DNA of 64,000 bases from Leptasterias polaris (taxonomy: Eukaryota > Echinodermata > Asteroidea > Forcipulatida > Asteriidae), in assembly GCA_037783415.1 (NCBI GenBank), contig JAZGTN010000316.1:1-64000 (forward strand). Direction: 5' to 3'. The notes beneath the pieces are model-generated. The model did no database searches and had not been told where the DNA came from. It saw nothing but the letters and a program-made list of their open reading frames with translations. The translations under genes and the position numbers were made by a program. The first letter of the stretch is position 1. Each line of letters opens with the position of its first letter. Shown here piece after piece: positions 49,201-55,309 of the stretch.

Positions 49201-52200
49201 TTGCATTTGTGCACAAATGCAGAGCTGTTTCGCTAATAATAGTTTCAAATTACTCAAGTGAATATGAAAGTCTTTTTGTATTCGAAGCAGTTATGATGTA
49301 TCAAGCCTGTTTAAAAAAGAATTTTGATTATAGCATGCTCCGTTAGCAATTTATGACTTAAAGAGGCAAAACATTAAAAAATCTTAACAAATCGTTTGAT
49401 GACGTCATCATGACGTCATTACAGGTTTAACAGGAACTTGTCATTATCTAACGACTTGCCAAGTTTCAACGTAATCAGACCTATACTTTTGGAGATATAC
49501 GACTTCAAATAGTGCCCCTTTAAAGTCACGTCACGTGACCCCTGATGACGTAATCAATCTATAACTTCATACATATGTTGGCTGCCTGACGTTTATAATG
49601 TGTATCCATTTTGAAGCGATTACAGAAAACTTTGCAACACACATCTTCTCAAAGCGCTCTTGTGTATCGTGACGTCATCGGTATTGTTTTTTAACTGCAC
49701 ACCCTTGCCGGACACTAACATCGTTGAAAGCATTTTCATAACATTTAGCACTTTTGAATTACAAGGCACTTCCGGTTTCGCGGAAGTAGAGGTCACGCAC
49801 ACTGAATAAAATGAAGACCTAATGTATCCCTACCCAATCCCACAAACATAAATCTACGGTCTCTTGTGGCTGATTTGATATAGATTTTCAAATATTTAAA
49901 ATATAAACCTTTAAGATGACGTCACGTGACAAGTCATCATGACGAATTTGTTTTAGGACCTTCCTTGCACCAATGCCTTTCATCACTGAAAGTTTCATTG
50001 CAATTGCTCTTTAGGAACTATGCAAAAGGTGGCTTAGACCGAATTGTGCGTTATTTCAATGACTTTCGGAAGTCTGAAGAATAAAAATAAAAACATCAAC
50101 AACAACTTTAACAAAAACAAGAGCTGTTTCGCTGCAAAGCGAAACATCTAAAAATATCAATATTGTGTAAACATTTGAACAGTGGAGCTGTCGACCTCCC
50201 TAAAAGGGGGTAGATCGAGGATGTTTTACAGAAAACTAAATGACTGCATTCCTTTGAATAACTTACAGAAAACACGTTTCCTGATTATTGATTGCCGTAC
50301 CTTGTCCTAAAATGTATTAACAGTGCAAACAAGACTTTTATTCAGTTGTACCTAATATCTTACTCTCCTCTAGAGAACTTATCAATTTAGTTTAACCAAA
50401 ATGAAGATCGTTCTTTATTTGTATATGCATCCAGAGACATCTCAAGGAATCCCATTTCGGGCTTTTCCCGTGATTTCTTTGAAGATCTTGTCAACTTGAA
50501 GACATTGTAAGCATTTTCTTCCCTTTTACGAACCGACGATTGTATCAAAAACATATGACACTTTTGGGGGGTCGCAAATTTCTGATATAAACGTTGCTGC
50601 AAAACTTAGTTAGTTGCACGACGTTTCGACCCTAAAGCAGTCTCACTCAAACAATAGCATGACCGACGAATCTCTAAATTTGCCATTTTGCGTTTTCACG
50701 AAGTGTCGGATCAAGATTCGTCACTTTAATTATCCGTTGCATGGGGGACTTTTGGACGCTAGGTGGCAGCAGACTTATCGGATAAATCCATTGTTCCCGA
50801 TAGTGTGCGCATGCTCAGAACTATGTAATCAATCGAAGTTTACCTGGTAAGTCTGCCGCCACCCAGCCTTCCAAATTATCTAATTACAAAACGCTGGCAC
50901 GGTGCAAAGCGCACGTGGTATGACTTTTGTGTTTTCACGATGAACAAGCGAATCATTGGCCTACGTTTTCGAGAACCGGTGAATCTCACAGCACGTTTCA
51001 TTAGCTCGTCTCCAAGAATTCAGTTTGTTTTCGGTAATTTTTAAATTTCAAGTAGGAATCATTCAACGAAACAGCAGATTGAAGATTGATCCAATTTTAA
51101 ACGCTATTTTGTCAAAGTGTGTGGGTTTTTTTTTTTTTTGGGGGGGGGGGTGGGGGTAGGCTGTGGAAAGATTTGTTCCACTTCGTTTAAGCGGAGACAA
51201 TAATTGCTTGTTTTAACTTTCATCACCATTAATGTCGTTAATGATGCTTTTTTGGGTGTCACAAAACAATATTTCTTTCTCTTTGATTGAGGCCGCCTTG
51301 AAGATCTTTCAAAAGTTGAACCAATAATCCGAAGTCCAAGATAGTCTAGCACATCATAAGAAGGAGTAAAAAGGTTCGAATAAATCAGAACGATTTATAG
51401 ATTGTTTTTGTTTATCTCTTCAGGTTGGTTATTGATGTTCCTTTGCTTTCCATACAAAACGGAGCTTTCAACTCATTGAGTAATTTAACGGACCTGTAAG
51501 TAATTGCATATAGGCCTACTTTGTTCTAAATGTCCAAATGATAGAGGGATAACCTAAAGAGAAAAGTTTAGACCAATCAAATACGAGTAGCCAGTTAGAA
51601 ACAAAGAGCTCTTTTGTTTTACAAATTATATTAAATTATTTGCTTTCACTTAAGGTTTTGCCCGGAAATCTGCTAATGATAATTGGTAGTTAATTAAAAA
51701 CTACAAATTATTGCCGGGACCAATACATTAATTCACATCCATCAGCCAAAATTATTGGTATATATACCAATAATTTTGCACGATACGTGGATTGTGTTCA
51801 TTGTCTTTGGTGTAATACGGGGGTGTCTGTCTGTCTGTTTTTCGTCTGTCTGTCGGGCTGCCCACGTCCCTGCCTGCCTGACTGCCTGCATGCCTTAATA
51901 TCTGTTCGTCCGTCCGTCTGTCTGTGTCTGGCTGTCGGGCTGTCTGTCTATTTCTCTGTCGGCGGGCTGTCGGGCTGTCGGGCTGTCGGGCTGACGGGCT
52001 GACATGCCATCGTGCTTTTTGTTTGTTTGTTTATTGGGTTGTTGGGTTGTTTGTTTGTTTGTTTGTTTTTTGTTTGATCGTTTGTATTTTTGTTTTGTTT
52101 TTTTAAACAAAATTGTCTACCAATAGTTCCGAGGGGTCTTTTTATTCCCCTGTTAAAAACGTTGTTTAACACTGGTAGGCTACATGTTTTTATTGGGCCT

Positions 52201-54021
52201 TTCAGTTTACGCTTTGCTCTGAGTCATCTTGTAAATAAAATCAACAACTTACATTATCTTTCAGTTTTTTAATCAGAGGTGGAACCACCAACGAAGGGTT
52301 TATCAATGAGGGTGCATTGAAGATCAATAATGGAGCTCTTGAAAATCTGCACAGCTTGGAAAAATTGTAAGTCTTCAGGCTGCTATACGCCGGTCTTATA
52401 CCTTTCACTCTAAACGTATCCGGTTCAAAATTTACCCTGACCCGGGCCTTGTTCGGCCTATTAAACCCATCTCTGAGTCAGTATGAACTTGAATCTATAT
52501 CAAATTGACAATGAAAAAAGAGTCAAAGTGATGCAGAATCTCAAATAAAATCCCACTTTTCAACAGCCTGACCTGAAAAGGGGTCATGCAGGCCCCCCTG
52601 GGATCCAAGTTTTAGTTTTGGTAATAAGCAAACAAAAAGAGCACGTCCTCGGATTTTCCCACTAGCTTTGCAAAACTATTTAGCAAACTCCTGGCCCGCC
52701 ATTGTATAAATTGATTTTACTTTAGCAAGAGTCCTAGCTGAGTCCCTTGAAAGGTTTTAGCCTTTGAGAAAGACTCTATAGGCTCGAAAAGTTAGGCCAT
52801 TAGCTTTGTTTTGCATTTATACCACGAAGGGTCTTTTGATTAGTAAGCAGTTTGCAACAACTTATTATATTTTCTCAATTTCATTTTAGATACGTCGACG
52901 ACTATCGTTTGTGTTGTTTATTTGATTTAAATGTACCATCTGAAGCGTTTGATTACTCTAAATGTACAACGACTGAGTTGCAACCACCACTAAACTTATG
53001 CGGCAGTCTGATGCGCAATGATGCACTACGAGCGTCCATGTGGATTCTTGGGTTGAGCGCCCTCATCGGCAACTTGATGGTAATCATCTGGAGATGGAGA
53101 CGGGGCAAAGAATTACGTGAGAATGAGACGCATTCATTCTTGGTTCTTAATTTAGCTATATCTGACTTGATGATGGGGGTGTACATGTTGATTATTGCTA
53201 TTGCTGATATCATGTTGGGTGAGAATTATTCCAGTATGGCGAAGGAATGGCGGTCTAGTTGGGTTTGCAAGATTGCCGGGGCAGTATCAGTGATGTCAAG
53301 TGAAGCATCGGTATTTTTTGTCACCGTCATCAGTCTGGACTGCTTTTTAAGTATTGTTTTCCCCTTCAGCCGGGTTAACATCAGAGGAAAGCTAACCAAA
53401 GTTATTGTGTCTGTCATGTGGTTAGTGGCTGCATGTATTAGTATCATCCCGACCATCTTCACTGGTGATACTGAATCCAATGTGTACGGGTTGTCTGATG
53501 TGTGCATTGGTCTCCCCCTGACAACTAAGGTGTCTAGTTATAAAACTGTTGAGAACTCCATCAGCAGCGCTTTTAGTGGAGGTACTATCAACATACCGGT
53601 ACCTGAGACAAGAGAACCGGCTTGGATCTACTCCATCGTTTTGTTTCTTGGCGTCAACTTGTTGTGTTTTATCGTTGTATTGAGCTGCTACATAGCAATC
53701 TTTGTGAAGGTAAAACGATCGTCTAGGCTGGTCAAGGTTACGGCTCACCGACAGAGGGAAATTAAGATGGCGGTGAAAATGGCTCTGATAGTCGGTACTG
53801 ACTTTGCATGTTGGATGCCTGTGATCATTATGGGGATTCTATCCCAGGCTGAGATTGTGGAAATTGGTCCTGATATGTATGCCTGGACTGTTGTGTTCAT
53901 CCTCCCAATAAACTCCTCCCTAAACCCATATCTCTACACATTCTACTCTAAAATAACAGCAAACAGCAGTTCAAAGAAGCCTGAACCGAAGATCGAAATG
54001 AGAAAGCAACGAGACACTTGA
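16194..54021 (+). CDS. GRL101-like CUB/LDLa/LRR G protein-coupled receptor, 21 exons, 1622 codons
   Basis: Exons inferred by me, with introns removed, sum to 4869 bases, an exact multiple of three with a final TGA. Domain order: signal peptide (residues 1-23); two CUB-like exons (to about 266); LDLa; CUB; LDLa; LDLa; CUB; LDLa; CUB; LDLa; CUB; LDLa; LDLa (to about 1075); LRR N-cap and five LRR exons (to about 1245); cysteine-bearing hinge and seven-helix domain (to 1622). This architecture belongs to LGR type C receptors, which include relaxin receptors and snail GRL101. The ligand is unknown. It should sit in the plasma membrane with the long N-terminus outside. Two LDLa exons have defective splice sites and the DRY arginine is replaced. 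Single exon entries follow. Confidence 0.85.
16264..16919 (+). other. Receptor intron 1
   Basis: It contains a purine-rich block (GGATGGGAGGACGAGGGGGAG near 16338-16380) and otherwise AT-rich sequence. No further gene is seen. Confidence 0.5.
16920..17285 (+). CDS. Receptor exon 2: divergent CUB-like module
   Basis: 122 codons in phase 1-1, acceptor TTTTACCCAG and donor GTAATC. Cysteines lie in WCSEL, HCWTA, VTCHY, DPCRP and LSCEV, with alternating hydrophobic strands. The length and neighbours fit a CUB fold, but sequence similarity is weak, so this is by analogy. Confidence 0.65.
17911..18273 (+). CDS. Receptor exon 3: CUB-like module
   Basis: 121 codons, phase 1-1. It opens with ETLCGSQYINV, the typical first-cysteine position of CUB domains, and has further cysteines in FTCVW and HGCSD. 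N-glycosylation sites include NVT, NLT and NSS. Confidence 0.7.
18380..18630 (+). repeat. (ACAA/CAAA) simple repeat in intron 3
   Basis: Imperfect CAAACAAACAAAC and CAACAACCC units. The open frames on both strands (Gln/Thr/Lys-rich or Cys/Leu/Phe-rich) are products of the repeat. Confidence 0.85.
18764..19035. mobile_element. Palindromic MITE with about 100-bp arms
   Basis: The left arm starts TACAGCAATCCTTCACCGAT and continues through GAACTCTTGGTGGCAGCAGATA to GCGCTGCCTAGCGAC. The right arm is its near-complete reverse complement, ending at 19035, with TA on both outer sides. The short loop contains TGATCAGTCG. No coding sequence. Confidence 0.8.
19197..19310 (+). CDS. Receptor exon 4: LDLa module
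   Basis: 38 codons, phase 1-1, TTTGTTTCAG acceptor, GTAAGT donor. Six cysteines and the calcium-type end (NYFDEIGCG) identify an LDL receptor class A repeat. Confidence 0.85.
19537..19983 (+). CDS. Receptor exon 5: CUB module
   Basis: 149 codons, phase 1-1. It begins DVCGNQSLFL; a second cysteine in NCIWAFHA and GTKIKLEVFDILGE follow the CUB pattern. Longer than a standard CUB domain of about 110 residues. Confidence 0.8.
20053..20155 (+). repeat. tRNA-derived SINE, copy 1
   Basis: The head folds like a tRNA: GGCTAGA pairs with TCTAGTC, and a D arm carries GCTC/GAGC. The B box is GGTTCAAATCC. The anticodon stem is poor, so this is a tRNA-derived element rather than a working tRNA. The tail is TTTGTTCAACTCCAAATCAT, shared with two other copies in the window. 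It lies in intron 5. Confidence 0.75.
20668..22153. mobile_element. hAT MITE with GACTCG repeat arrays, 8-bp duplication
   Basis: The ends are CAGTGTTGTA and, inverted, the same word. TCCGGAAC flanks both sides (20660-20667 and 22154-22161). Just inside both ends are arrays of GACTCGGACTCGAGTC-like units. It inserted into mariner-like copy B and was itself invaded by the element at 21447-21986. Confidence 0.85.
21447..21986. mobile_element. MITE with 32-bp ends starting GGGTGCGTTCGATTAG
   Basis: The ends are inverted copies of GGGTGCGTTCGATTAGCTTC continuing to CCGGGTCGACC, with one mismatch, flanked by AT on both sides. A two-base AT duplication would fit ISL2EU-type elements, but that assignment is tentative. 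It is nested in the hAT MITE. Confidence 0.75.
22594..23811. other. Intron 5 stretch without recognised gene
   Basis: AT-rich sequence. A C-rich run near 23651-23675 is the only compositional feature noted. Confidence 0.35.
23812..25595 (+). pseudogene. THAP-type gene or transposon debris in three pieces
   Basis: Piece one (23812-23916) opens MPVSCVVGGCTHNKAKNPKV, the start of a THAP C2CH DNA-binding finger, and hits a stop after 34 codons. Piece two (24639-24789) reads WAALHFNENTDMERALDRDG and FSISFPKAKQTTEGYTVKRV, ending at a good donor. Piece three (from 25318, after a CTAG acceptor) reads DFNKKILDKVLALCEAWA, then a stop, then open frame to 25595. Pieces two and three resemble a protein family repeated in marine invertebrate genomes. 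I could not link them to one intact gene. Confidence 0.45.
25596..27246. other. Intron 5 stretch, nothing recognised
   Basis: AT-rich with scattered short repeats. No coding or RNA feature supported. Confidence 0.35.
27247..27352 (-). repeat. tRNA-derived SINE, copy 2 (minus)
   Basis: The minus strand carries GGAGGTCGTTGGTTCAAATC and the tail GTTCAACCCAAAATCATT. The D-arm region is degraded. A tail-only remnant of the same family follows at about 27541-27575. Confidence 0.65.
28506..28905 (-). pseudogene. Fragment resembling the P2X7 cytoplasmic tail family, frameshifted
   Basis: On the minus strand, an acidic serine-rich stretch (GEKYLEEISVDYDAFSDISG) is followed by NGVVVIRGAEPY, then after a 1-base shift FEPLARQRAARRR, and after another shift DNEGDANKPPAANDRLKITDW. 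PYxFEP followed by RLxxTDW is the pattern of the zinc-binding P2X7-tail-like domains that are common in invertebrate repeats. The sequence ends at a possible donor (GTAATT at 28505). Two or more frameshifts make it a pseudogene. Confidence 0.5.
29341..29450 (+). repeat. tRNA-derived SINE, copy 3
   Basis: It matches copy 1 closely: GCTCAGTTGGTAGAGCGCCA, GGTTCAAATCC, and tail CACTTCAAATCATGTTA. It ends about 130 bases before receptor exon 6. Confidence 0.75.
29578..29691 (+). CDS. Receptor exon 6: LDLa module
   Basis: 38 codons, phase 1-1, donor GTATGT. CKEEEYTCLFGIEC, VCDGVRDC and FSEDELGCG give six cysteines and the acidic calcium site of an LDLa repeat. Confidence 0.85.
29916..30026 (+). 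CDS. Receptor exon 7: LDLa module
   Basis: 37 codons, phase 1-1, acceptor GTGTGGATAG, donor GTAAGG. The exon has CDSMNISCSSGECIH, ICDGHFDC and YTDEMMCG. Confidence 0.85.
30508..30963 (+). CDS. Receptor exon 8: CUB-like module
   Basis: 152 codons, phase 1-1. It opens DTCGTTEIRL and has SCIWMFKGSQG, the two cysteines expected early in a CUB domain. Only these two cysteines are present, so the second CUB disulphide is missing. Confidence 0.75.
31008..31366. mobile_element. TTAA MITE, 359 bases
   Basis: The ends are TTAAAGGCCCTGTACACTAT and, inverted, TTAAAGGTATTGTACACTGT, continuing GGTAA, with TTAA at both edges. TTAA duplication points to piggyBac-like or Kolobok-like mobilisation. It lies in receptor intron 8. 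Confidence 0.8.
31430..31830 (+). repeat. GTT/GGT-rich simple repeat
   Basis: Irregular TTGGTGTTGGTATTGGT units. Open frames over it are valine-rich artefacts. Confidence 0.8.
31894..32007 (+). CDS. Receptor exon 9: LDLa module
   Basis: 38 codons, phase 1-1, acceptor CCATAACAG, donor GTAAGT. CSQGEYECASGLKC, VCNVVKDC and YGEDEQNCG follow the LDLa pattern. Confidence 0.85.
32137..32472. mobile_element. hAT MITE with GACCGAGAC repeats, 8-bp duplication
   Basis: The ends are CAGTGTTGTTGT and, inverted, CAGTGTTGTAGGT. GTCCCATG flanks both sides (32129-32136 and 32473-32480). The left part is an array of ACCGAGACC units. The right part holds another, nested palindromic MITE (about 32289-32431) and a doubled CACTGGTCCCCCACCTACAA. 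Confidence 0.85.
32289..32431. mobile_element. Nested palindromic MITE (TTCACAAAG type)
   Basis: It begins ACGACTTCACAAAGTCTGTC and ends TTTAGTGCTTTGTGAAATCG, with GATGTCACAATACAAATCAC inside. The same family is at 48832-48976. It is wholly inside the hAT MITE. Confidence 0.6.
32481..33022 (+). other. End of receptor intron 9
   Basis: AT-rich; no feature other than the acceptor before exon 10. Confidence 0.4.
33023..33370 (+). CDS. Receptor exon 10: CUB module
   Basis: 116 codons, phase 1-1. DYCGSSNISV, SPGYPTKYPPRMDCRWEI and EYDYVYFDG are classic CUB features (first cysteine, SPGYP, tyrosine-aspartate-valine strand). This is the clearest CUB domain in the protein. Confidence 0.9.
33940..34068 (+). 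CDS. Receptor exon 11: LDLa module with abnormal donor
   Basis: 43 codons in phase 1-1, with YCPSESDFDCRNGIC, RCDGYRDC and SADEEDCG. The acceptor is good (ATATATACAG), but the expected donor reads GTCACG instead of GTAAGT-like. Read-through instead would meet a stop in the intron. The exon is dispensable for frame, so it may be skipped. Confidence 0.75.
34069..35422 (+). other. Receptor intron 11, left part
   Basis: No gene or element with clear ends is seen. A poly-C run is at 35239-35248. Confidence 0.35.
35423..37444 (-). CDS. Three-exon gene with RAG1-like N-terminal zinc domains, core transposase missing
   Basis: Minus-strand exons 37444-36404, 36034-35803 and 35715-35423 join through GT/AG sites in phases 0 and 1 to an uninterrupted 521-codon frame. 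Residues 15-63 hold a CxxC...CxxC pair (LCRVC, LCWRC), like a ZAD-type finger. Residues 173-215 are a C3HC4 RING (C173, C176, C189, H191, C194, C197, C212, C215), and further CxxC pairs follow to about 273, ending the exon at RLKTPGR. The last exon has SSITPKMHLLENHAVEQLSR and NEQGGELIHTEFNR. The order of zinc domains matches the RAG1 N-terminus and the N-RAG-TP mobile elements of marine invertebrates, as I remember them. The long central catalytic part expected in those elements is absent. It lies antisense in receptor intron 11. Either a deleted element or a captured gene. Confidence 0.65.
38084..38300. other. Spacer before the ORF1-like frame
   Basis: No reverse transcriptase is visible downstream of the ORF1-like frame on the minus strand. 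Confidence 0.35.
38301..39269 (-). pseudogene. Zinc-knuckle ORF1/Gag-like protein, 5' truncated
   Basis: A 322-codon open frame has three CCHC knuckles in a row: CRRCNQPGHKVAEC, CFNCGENGHRAAQC and CKNCGGEGHIARAC. A proline/glutamate-rich acidic linker follows, then WLKKWELVSPAQWEPFLRKN and a DSDSDSDS run before a basic C-terminus (KKAKRRRNK). Such proteins are the nucleic-acid-binding ORF1 of non-LTR retrotransposons. The frame has no good ATG: homologous-looking sequence (TVLTKYGKVHGVRRGHW) continues upstream to a stop at about 39318. No reverse transcriptase accompanies it. Confidence 0.65.
39270..39967 (+). other. Receptor intron 11, right part
   Basis: Contains a poly-C run (39643-39666). 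Otherwise nothing recognised up to the acceptor TTTCTTTCAG of exon 12. Confidence 0.4.
39968..40321 (+). CDS. Receptor exon 12: CUB module
   Basis: 118 codons, phase 1-1, donor GTAAGT. GACGGTNILV, LPGYPTSYPPSLDCDWVI and the RGFLLEL end show a standard CUB domain, close in style to exon 10. Confidence 0.9.
40709..40825 (+). CDS. Receptor exon 13: LDLa module lacking an AG acceptor
   Basis: 39 codons reading SCPDPDVFDCGDGSC, RCDGFRDC and GADEDDCG, with donor GTAAGA. Where the acceptor should be, the sequence reads TTTTTTTAATGTACTGGTAACG, and no AG occurs near the start. A single A lost or changed before the final G would explain it. The exon is phase 1-1 and could be skipped without a frameshift. 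Confidence 0.65.
41396..41518 (+). CDS. Receptor exon 14: LDLa module
   Basis: 41 codons, phase 1-1, acceptor TTCATTCCTAG, donor GTATGT. CPGSFLCRDSLEC, VCDGRIDC and GDDESPQACG fit LDLa, with three extra residues near the calcium site. Confidence 0.85.
41519..42988 (+). other. Receptor intron 14, left part
   Basis: AT-rich. A stretch of TTAGTTAGTAACTAATTG-like words near 41895-41940 is the only local pattern. Confidence 0.35.
43250..45739 (+). CDS. piggyBac-like transposase, two exons, 591 residues
   Basis: Exon 1 (43250-43435) encodes MDGDRNAEILAEIFADSDSE and an acidic array of DSEGGEI/DSEGEI repeats. A GTAAGC donor joins in phase 0 to exon 2 (44150-45739) after CTACTGCAG. The three catalytic aspartates fall in LSPDESMIKFKGR (D240), VIYCDNYF (D338) and MGGTDLANQ (D449), spaced as in known piggyBac enzymes, which cut and paste DNA at TTAA. 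The C-terminus ends in a cysteine-rich zinc finger (CIVCSNRR, CKQCTYPMCVVPC). No frameshift or stop is present, so it may be recently active. Confidence 0.9.
45919..46088 (+). repeat. 85-bp tandem duplication with AATAAA in each unit
   Basis: TCGTTTGTCAACACTTTTTT to GACATAAAATNATNTANATT occurs twice with a period of 85 bases, just after the transposase stop. Each unit has TTCAATAAATAG, so the 3' end signal is doubled. It is preceded by C-rich and G-rich runs (45800-45915). Confidence 0.85.
46312..46614 (+). other. Receptor intron 14, right part
   Basis: AT-rich, ending at a weak acceptor (ATTATGAAAAAG) before exon 15. Confidence 0.4.
46615..46735 (+). CDS. Receptor exon 15: LRR N-terminal cap
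   Basis: ADRCPAMCSCK with a later cysteine (VVQCNL) is an LRRNT cap, ending KTTDL at a GTAAGT donor. The exon switches phase from 1 to 2, marking the border between the cassette region and the LRR region. Confidence 0.85.
46971..47042 (+). CDS. Receptor exon 16: LRR
   Basis: 72 bases, one 24-residue leucine-rich repeat (KLTNENITRLNTGIFKHFTY), phase 2-2, acceptor TTTCCTGCAG, donor GTAAGT. Confidence 0.85.
47252..47690. mobile_element. PIF/Harbinger-type MITE with TTA duplication
   Basis: The ends GAGCAAGTTCGATCA and, inverted, GAAGAAGTTCGATCA are flanked by TTA on both sides (47249-47251, 47691-47693). Inside, MAESTQKK ends at a GTGAGT donor (about 47459-47487), which may be a leftover first exon of a parent element. 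It lies in receptor intron 16. Confidence 0.75.
47891..48009. mobile_element. Small hAT MITE with GGTCTC repeats, 8-bp duplication
   Basis: 119 bases from CAGTGTTGGAGGTCTC to GACTCCAACACTG, flanked by GTAATCAT on both sides (47883-47890, 48010-48017). Almost the entire body is GGTCTC units. Confidence 0.85.
48580..48651 (+). CDS. Receptor exon 17: LRR
   Basis: 72 bases, phase 2-2, acceptor TCCAACTAG, donor GTAAGT; VLTSNSIKYWPDGTFSGLYN is a regular LRR. Confidence 0.85.
48832..48976. mobile_element. Palindromic MITE (TTCACAAAG type)
   Basis: The ends GGGGCCGTTTTCACAAAGAG and GTGCTTTGTGAAATCGAGC are imperfect inverted copies. The inner arms GATCTTAAGT and TCTTAAGACGAATC also pair. It lies in receptor intron 17 and is related to 32289-32431. 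Confidence 0.65.
49380..50150. repeat. Old repeat ending in a hairpin, second copy
   Basis: It shares GCACTTCCGGTTTC...GGAAGTAGAGGTCACGCACA and GATTTGATATRGATTTTCAA with 12960-13400. It ends with ACAAGAGCTGTTTCGCTGCA and the hairpin partner AGCGAAACATCT (50121-50149). Class unknown. Confidence 0.6.
50435..50506 (+). CDS. Receptor exon 18: LRR
   Basis: 72 bases, phase 2-2, donor GTAAGC; RDISRNPISGFSRDFFEDLV is a regular LRR. Confidence 0.85.
51424..51495 (+). CDS. Receptor exon 19: LRR
   Basis: 72 bases, phase 2-2, acceptor TCTCTTCAG, donor GTAAGT; VIDVPLLSIQNGAFNSLSNL is a regular LRR. Confidence 0.85.
51815..52110. repeat. TGTC and TTTG simple repeats in intron 19
   Basis: GTCTGTCTGTCGGGCTGTCG units pass into TTTGTTTGTTTG. 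Open frames over it are artefacts. It resembles a reversed version of the simple repeat at 18380-18630. Confidence 0.8.
52265..52366 (+). CDS. Receptor exon 20: extended LRR
   Basis: 102 bases, phase 2-2. It reads FLIRGGTTNEGFINEGALKI and then NNGALENLHSLEKL, ten residues longer than the other LRR exons. The extra residues precede the NNGALENL block, so this last repeat is irregular. Confidence 0.8.
52890..54021 (+). CDS. Receptor exon 21: hinge and seven-helix domain
   Basis: YVDDYRLCCLFDLN, CTTTELQ and NLCGSLMRNDALRASMWILG form the cysteine hinge seen in LGR receptors just before helix 1. Rhodopsin-class marks follow: IGNLMV (helix 1), NLAISD (helix 2), a cysteine in WVCKI (helix 3), FACWMPV (helix 6) and SLNPYLYTFYS (helix 7). 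At the end of helix 3 the sequence is ISLDCFLSIVFPF, so the usual DRY arginine is cysteine. The C-tail is short and basic. The whole seven-helix domain is a single exon, as in many LGR genes. Confidence 0.9.
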
Positions 54022-55300
54022 AAACCACCTTTCTGAGAGCAATCAGTCCTTGAAATGAATCAAAATTTGCAAGAAAACAAATACTTTCAATGATCAGGAA
54101 TACAACTAGGAATGCCCCTTTAATCAAACGAATTATTTGTTTTCACATAGTCATTCAGTTTGAGTGGCCGTATTGCTGTATATTACTACAACCAAATCTC
54201 GGCAAATCAGAATAATTTTTAACCACTGGTGCAAAACATATTAACTTTTGTGAGAAACCAATCAGGCATCGAATGGACCCCTTTGCAATGCCATGAGTGC
54301 ATTCACTATACCATAAGAAGAGTTATCATATACTGGGTCCCCTGAGTAAAAAGACACGCACTGGTCTTACAAACCCAATGGTTTCCGTGGACAGACATAC
54401 ATGCAATGACGCTGCGTTACCAGACTGATAATACACGCATTCTCACGCACCCCTGTGTTGCATACAGACTGTGGACATTCCCTACTATGTGCACTTCAGA
54501 AAGAACATATTTGTCAACACCTCAAAAACACTTTGTGGACATGTGTAAGTCCTCACAGTGTTTTAAGTCTCTGCATTTTGTGGACCTCTTTTGCTCTCGG
54601 GTCCGTTGCAGTCACTCTGCAGACATTCCTTTGTTCTGTTCACTTAAAATATATTTATACATATTCTTCAACGATGTAAAAATAATAATAATAATAATGT
54701 GTGGAAGTGTGAAGTCCACATAGTGTTTTAAGTCCCTGCATCGTGTAGACCTCTTTTTCAGGTTTGCCTTTAGTAATGAGTTTTGCATCGATAGTGTTGC
54801 GTTGATGAGACAACAAGGAGATAATGGCTTAATCAGGAATTATGTACAAATGGGGGATTTGGTTTTGTGATTTTCACGTTTATTTATCCAACCATCTGAT
54901 AATAAAAAATTATTATCCGCGATAATATAGATAAAGATTTAAAAAAAATATATATAATAATAATAATAATAAGTATCCTTTTTAAGAAGAATTTTAATCT
55001 ATATTTACGGCACAATATTTAAATATCAATTGTTTGTTAAACTTTTTGGTCAGCACTTTGCTAGTAGAGTAAACTACATTTTGTTTGTGCTTTTAATGCG
55101 TTTTCAGAGATTTGTAGTCATGGGAAATAAAGTGTGCACTTTAGGCACAAATTTCCTTAGTAGAAAGTGGACACTTAGACTCGATCCAACAAAGCACTTT
55201 TATCGTGATATTGTGTCTATACTTTTTAGCCTCTATATTCTATCAAAGTTGATGTAAAGTATATAAACAGCTTCTATTATAATGGACTTATTGTTTAACG
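54022..55300 (+). other. Receptor 3' region
   Basis: AT-rich. The first clear AATAAA after the stop is at 54901-54906, giving a possible 3' UTR of about 0.9 kb. ATA/TAA-rich runs occur near 54676-54700 and 54945-54972. Confidence 0.45.
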
Positions 55301-55309
55301 TGGTATAAT

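Noticed and set aside
52953..53748. Minus-strand frames of 86-108 codons over the receptor's last exon
   Set aside because: They lie antisense to a clear seven-helix coding exon and show no protein features.
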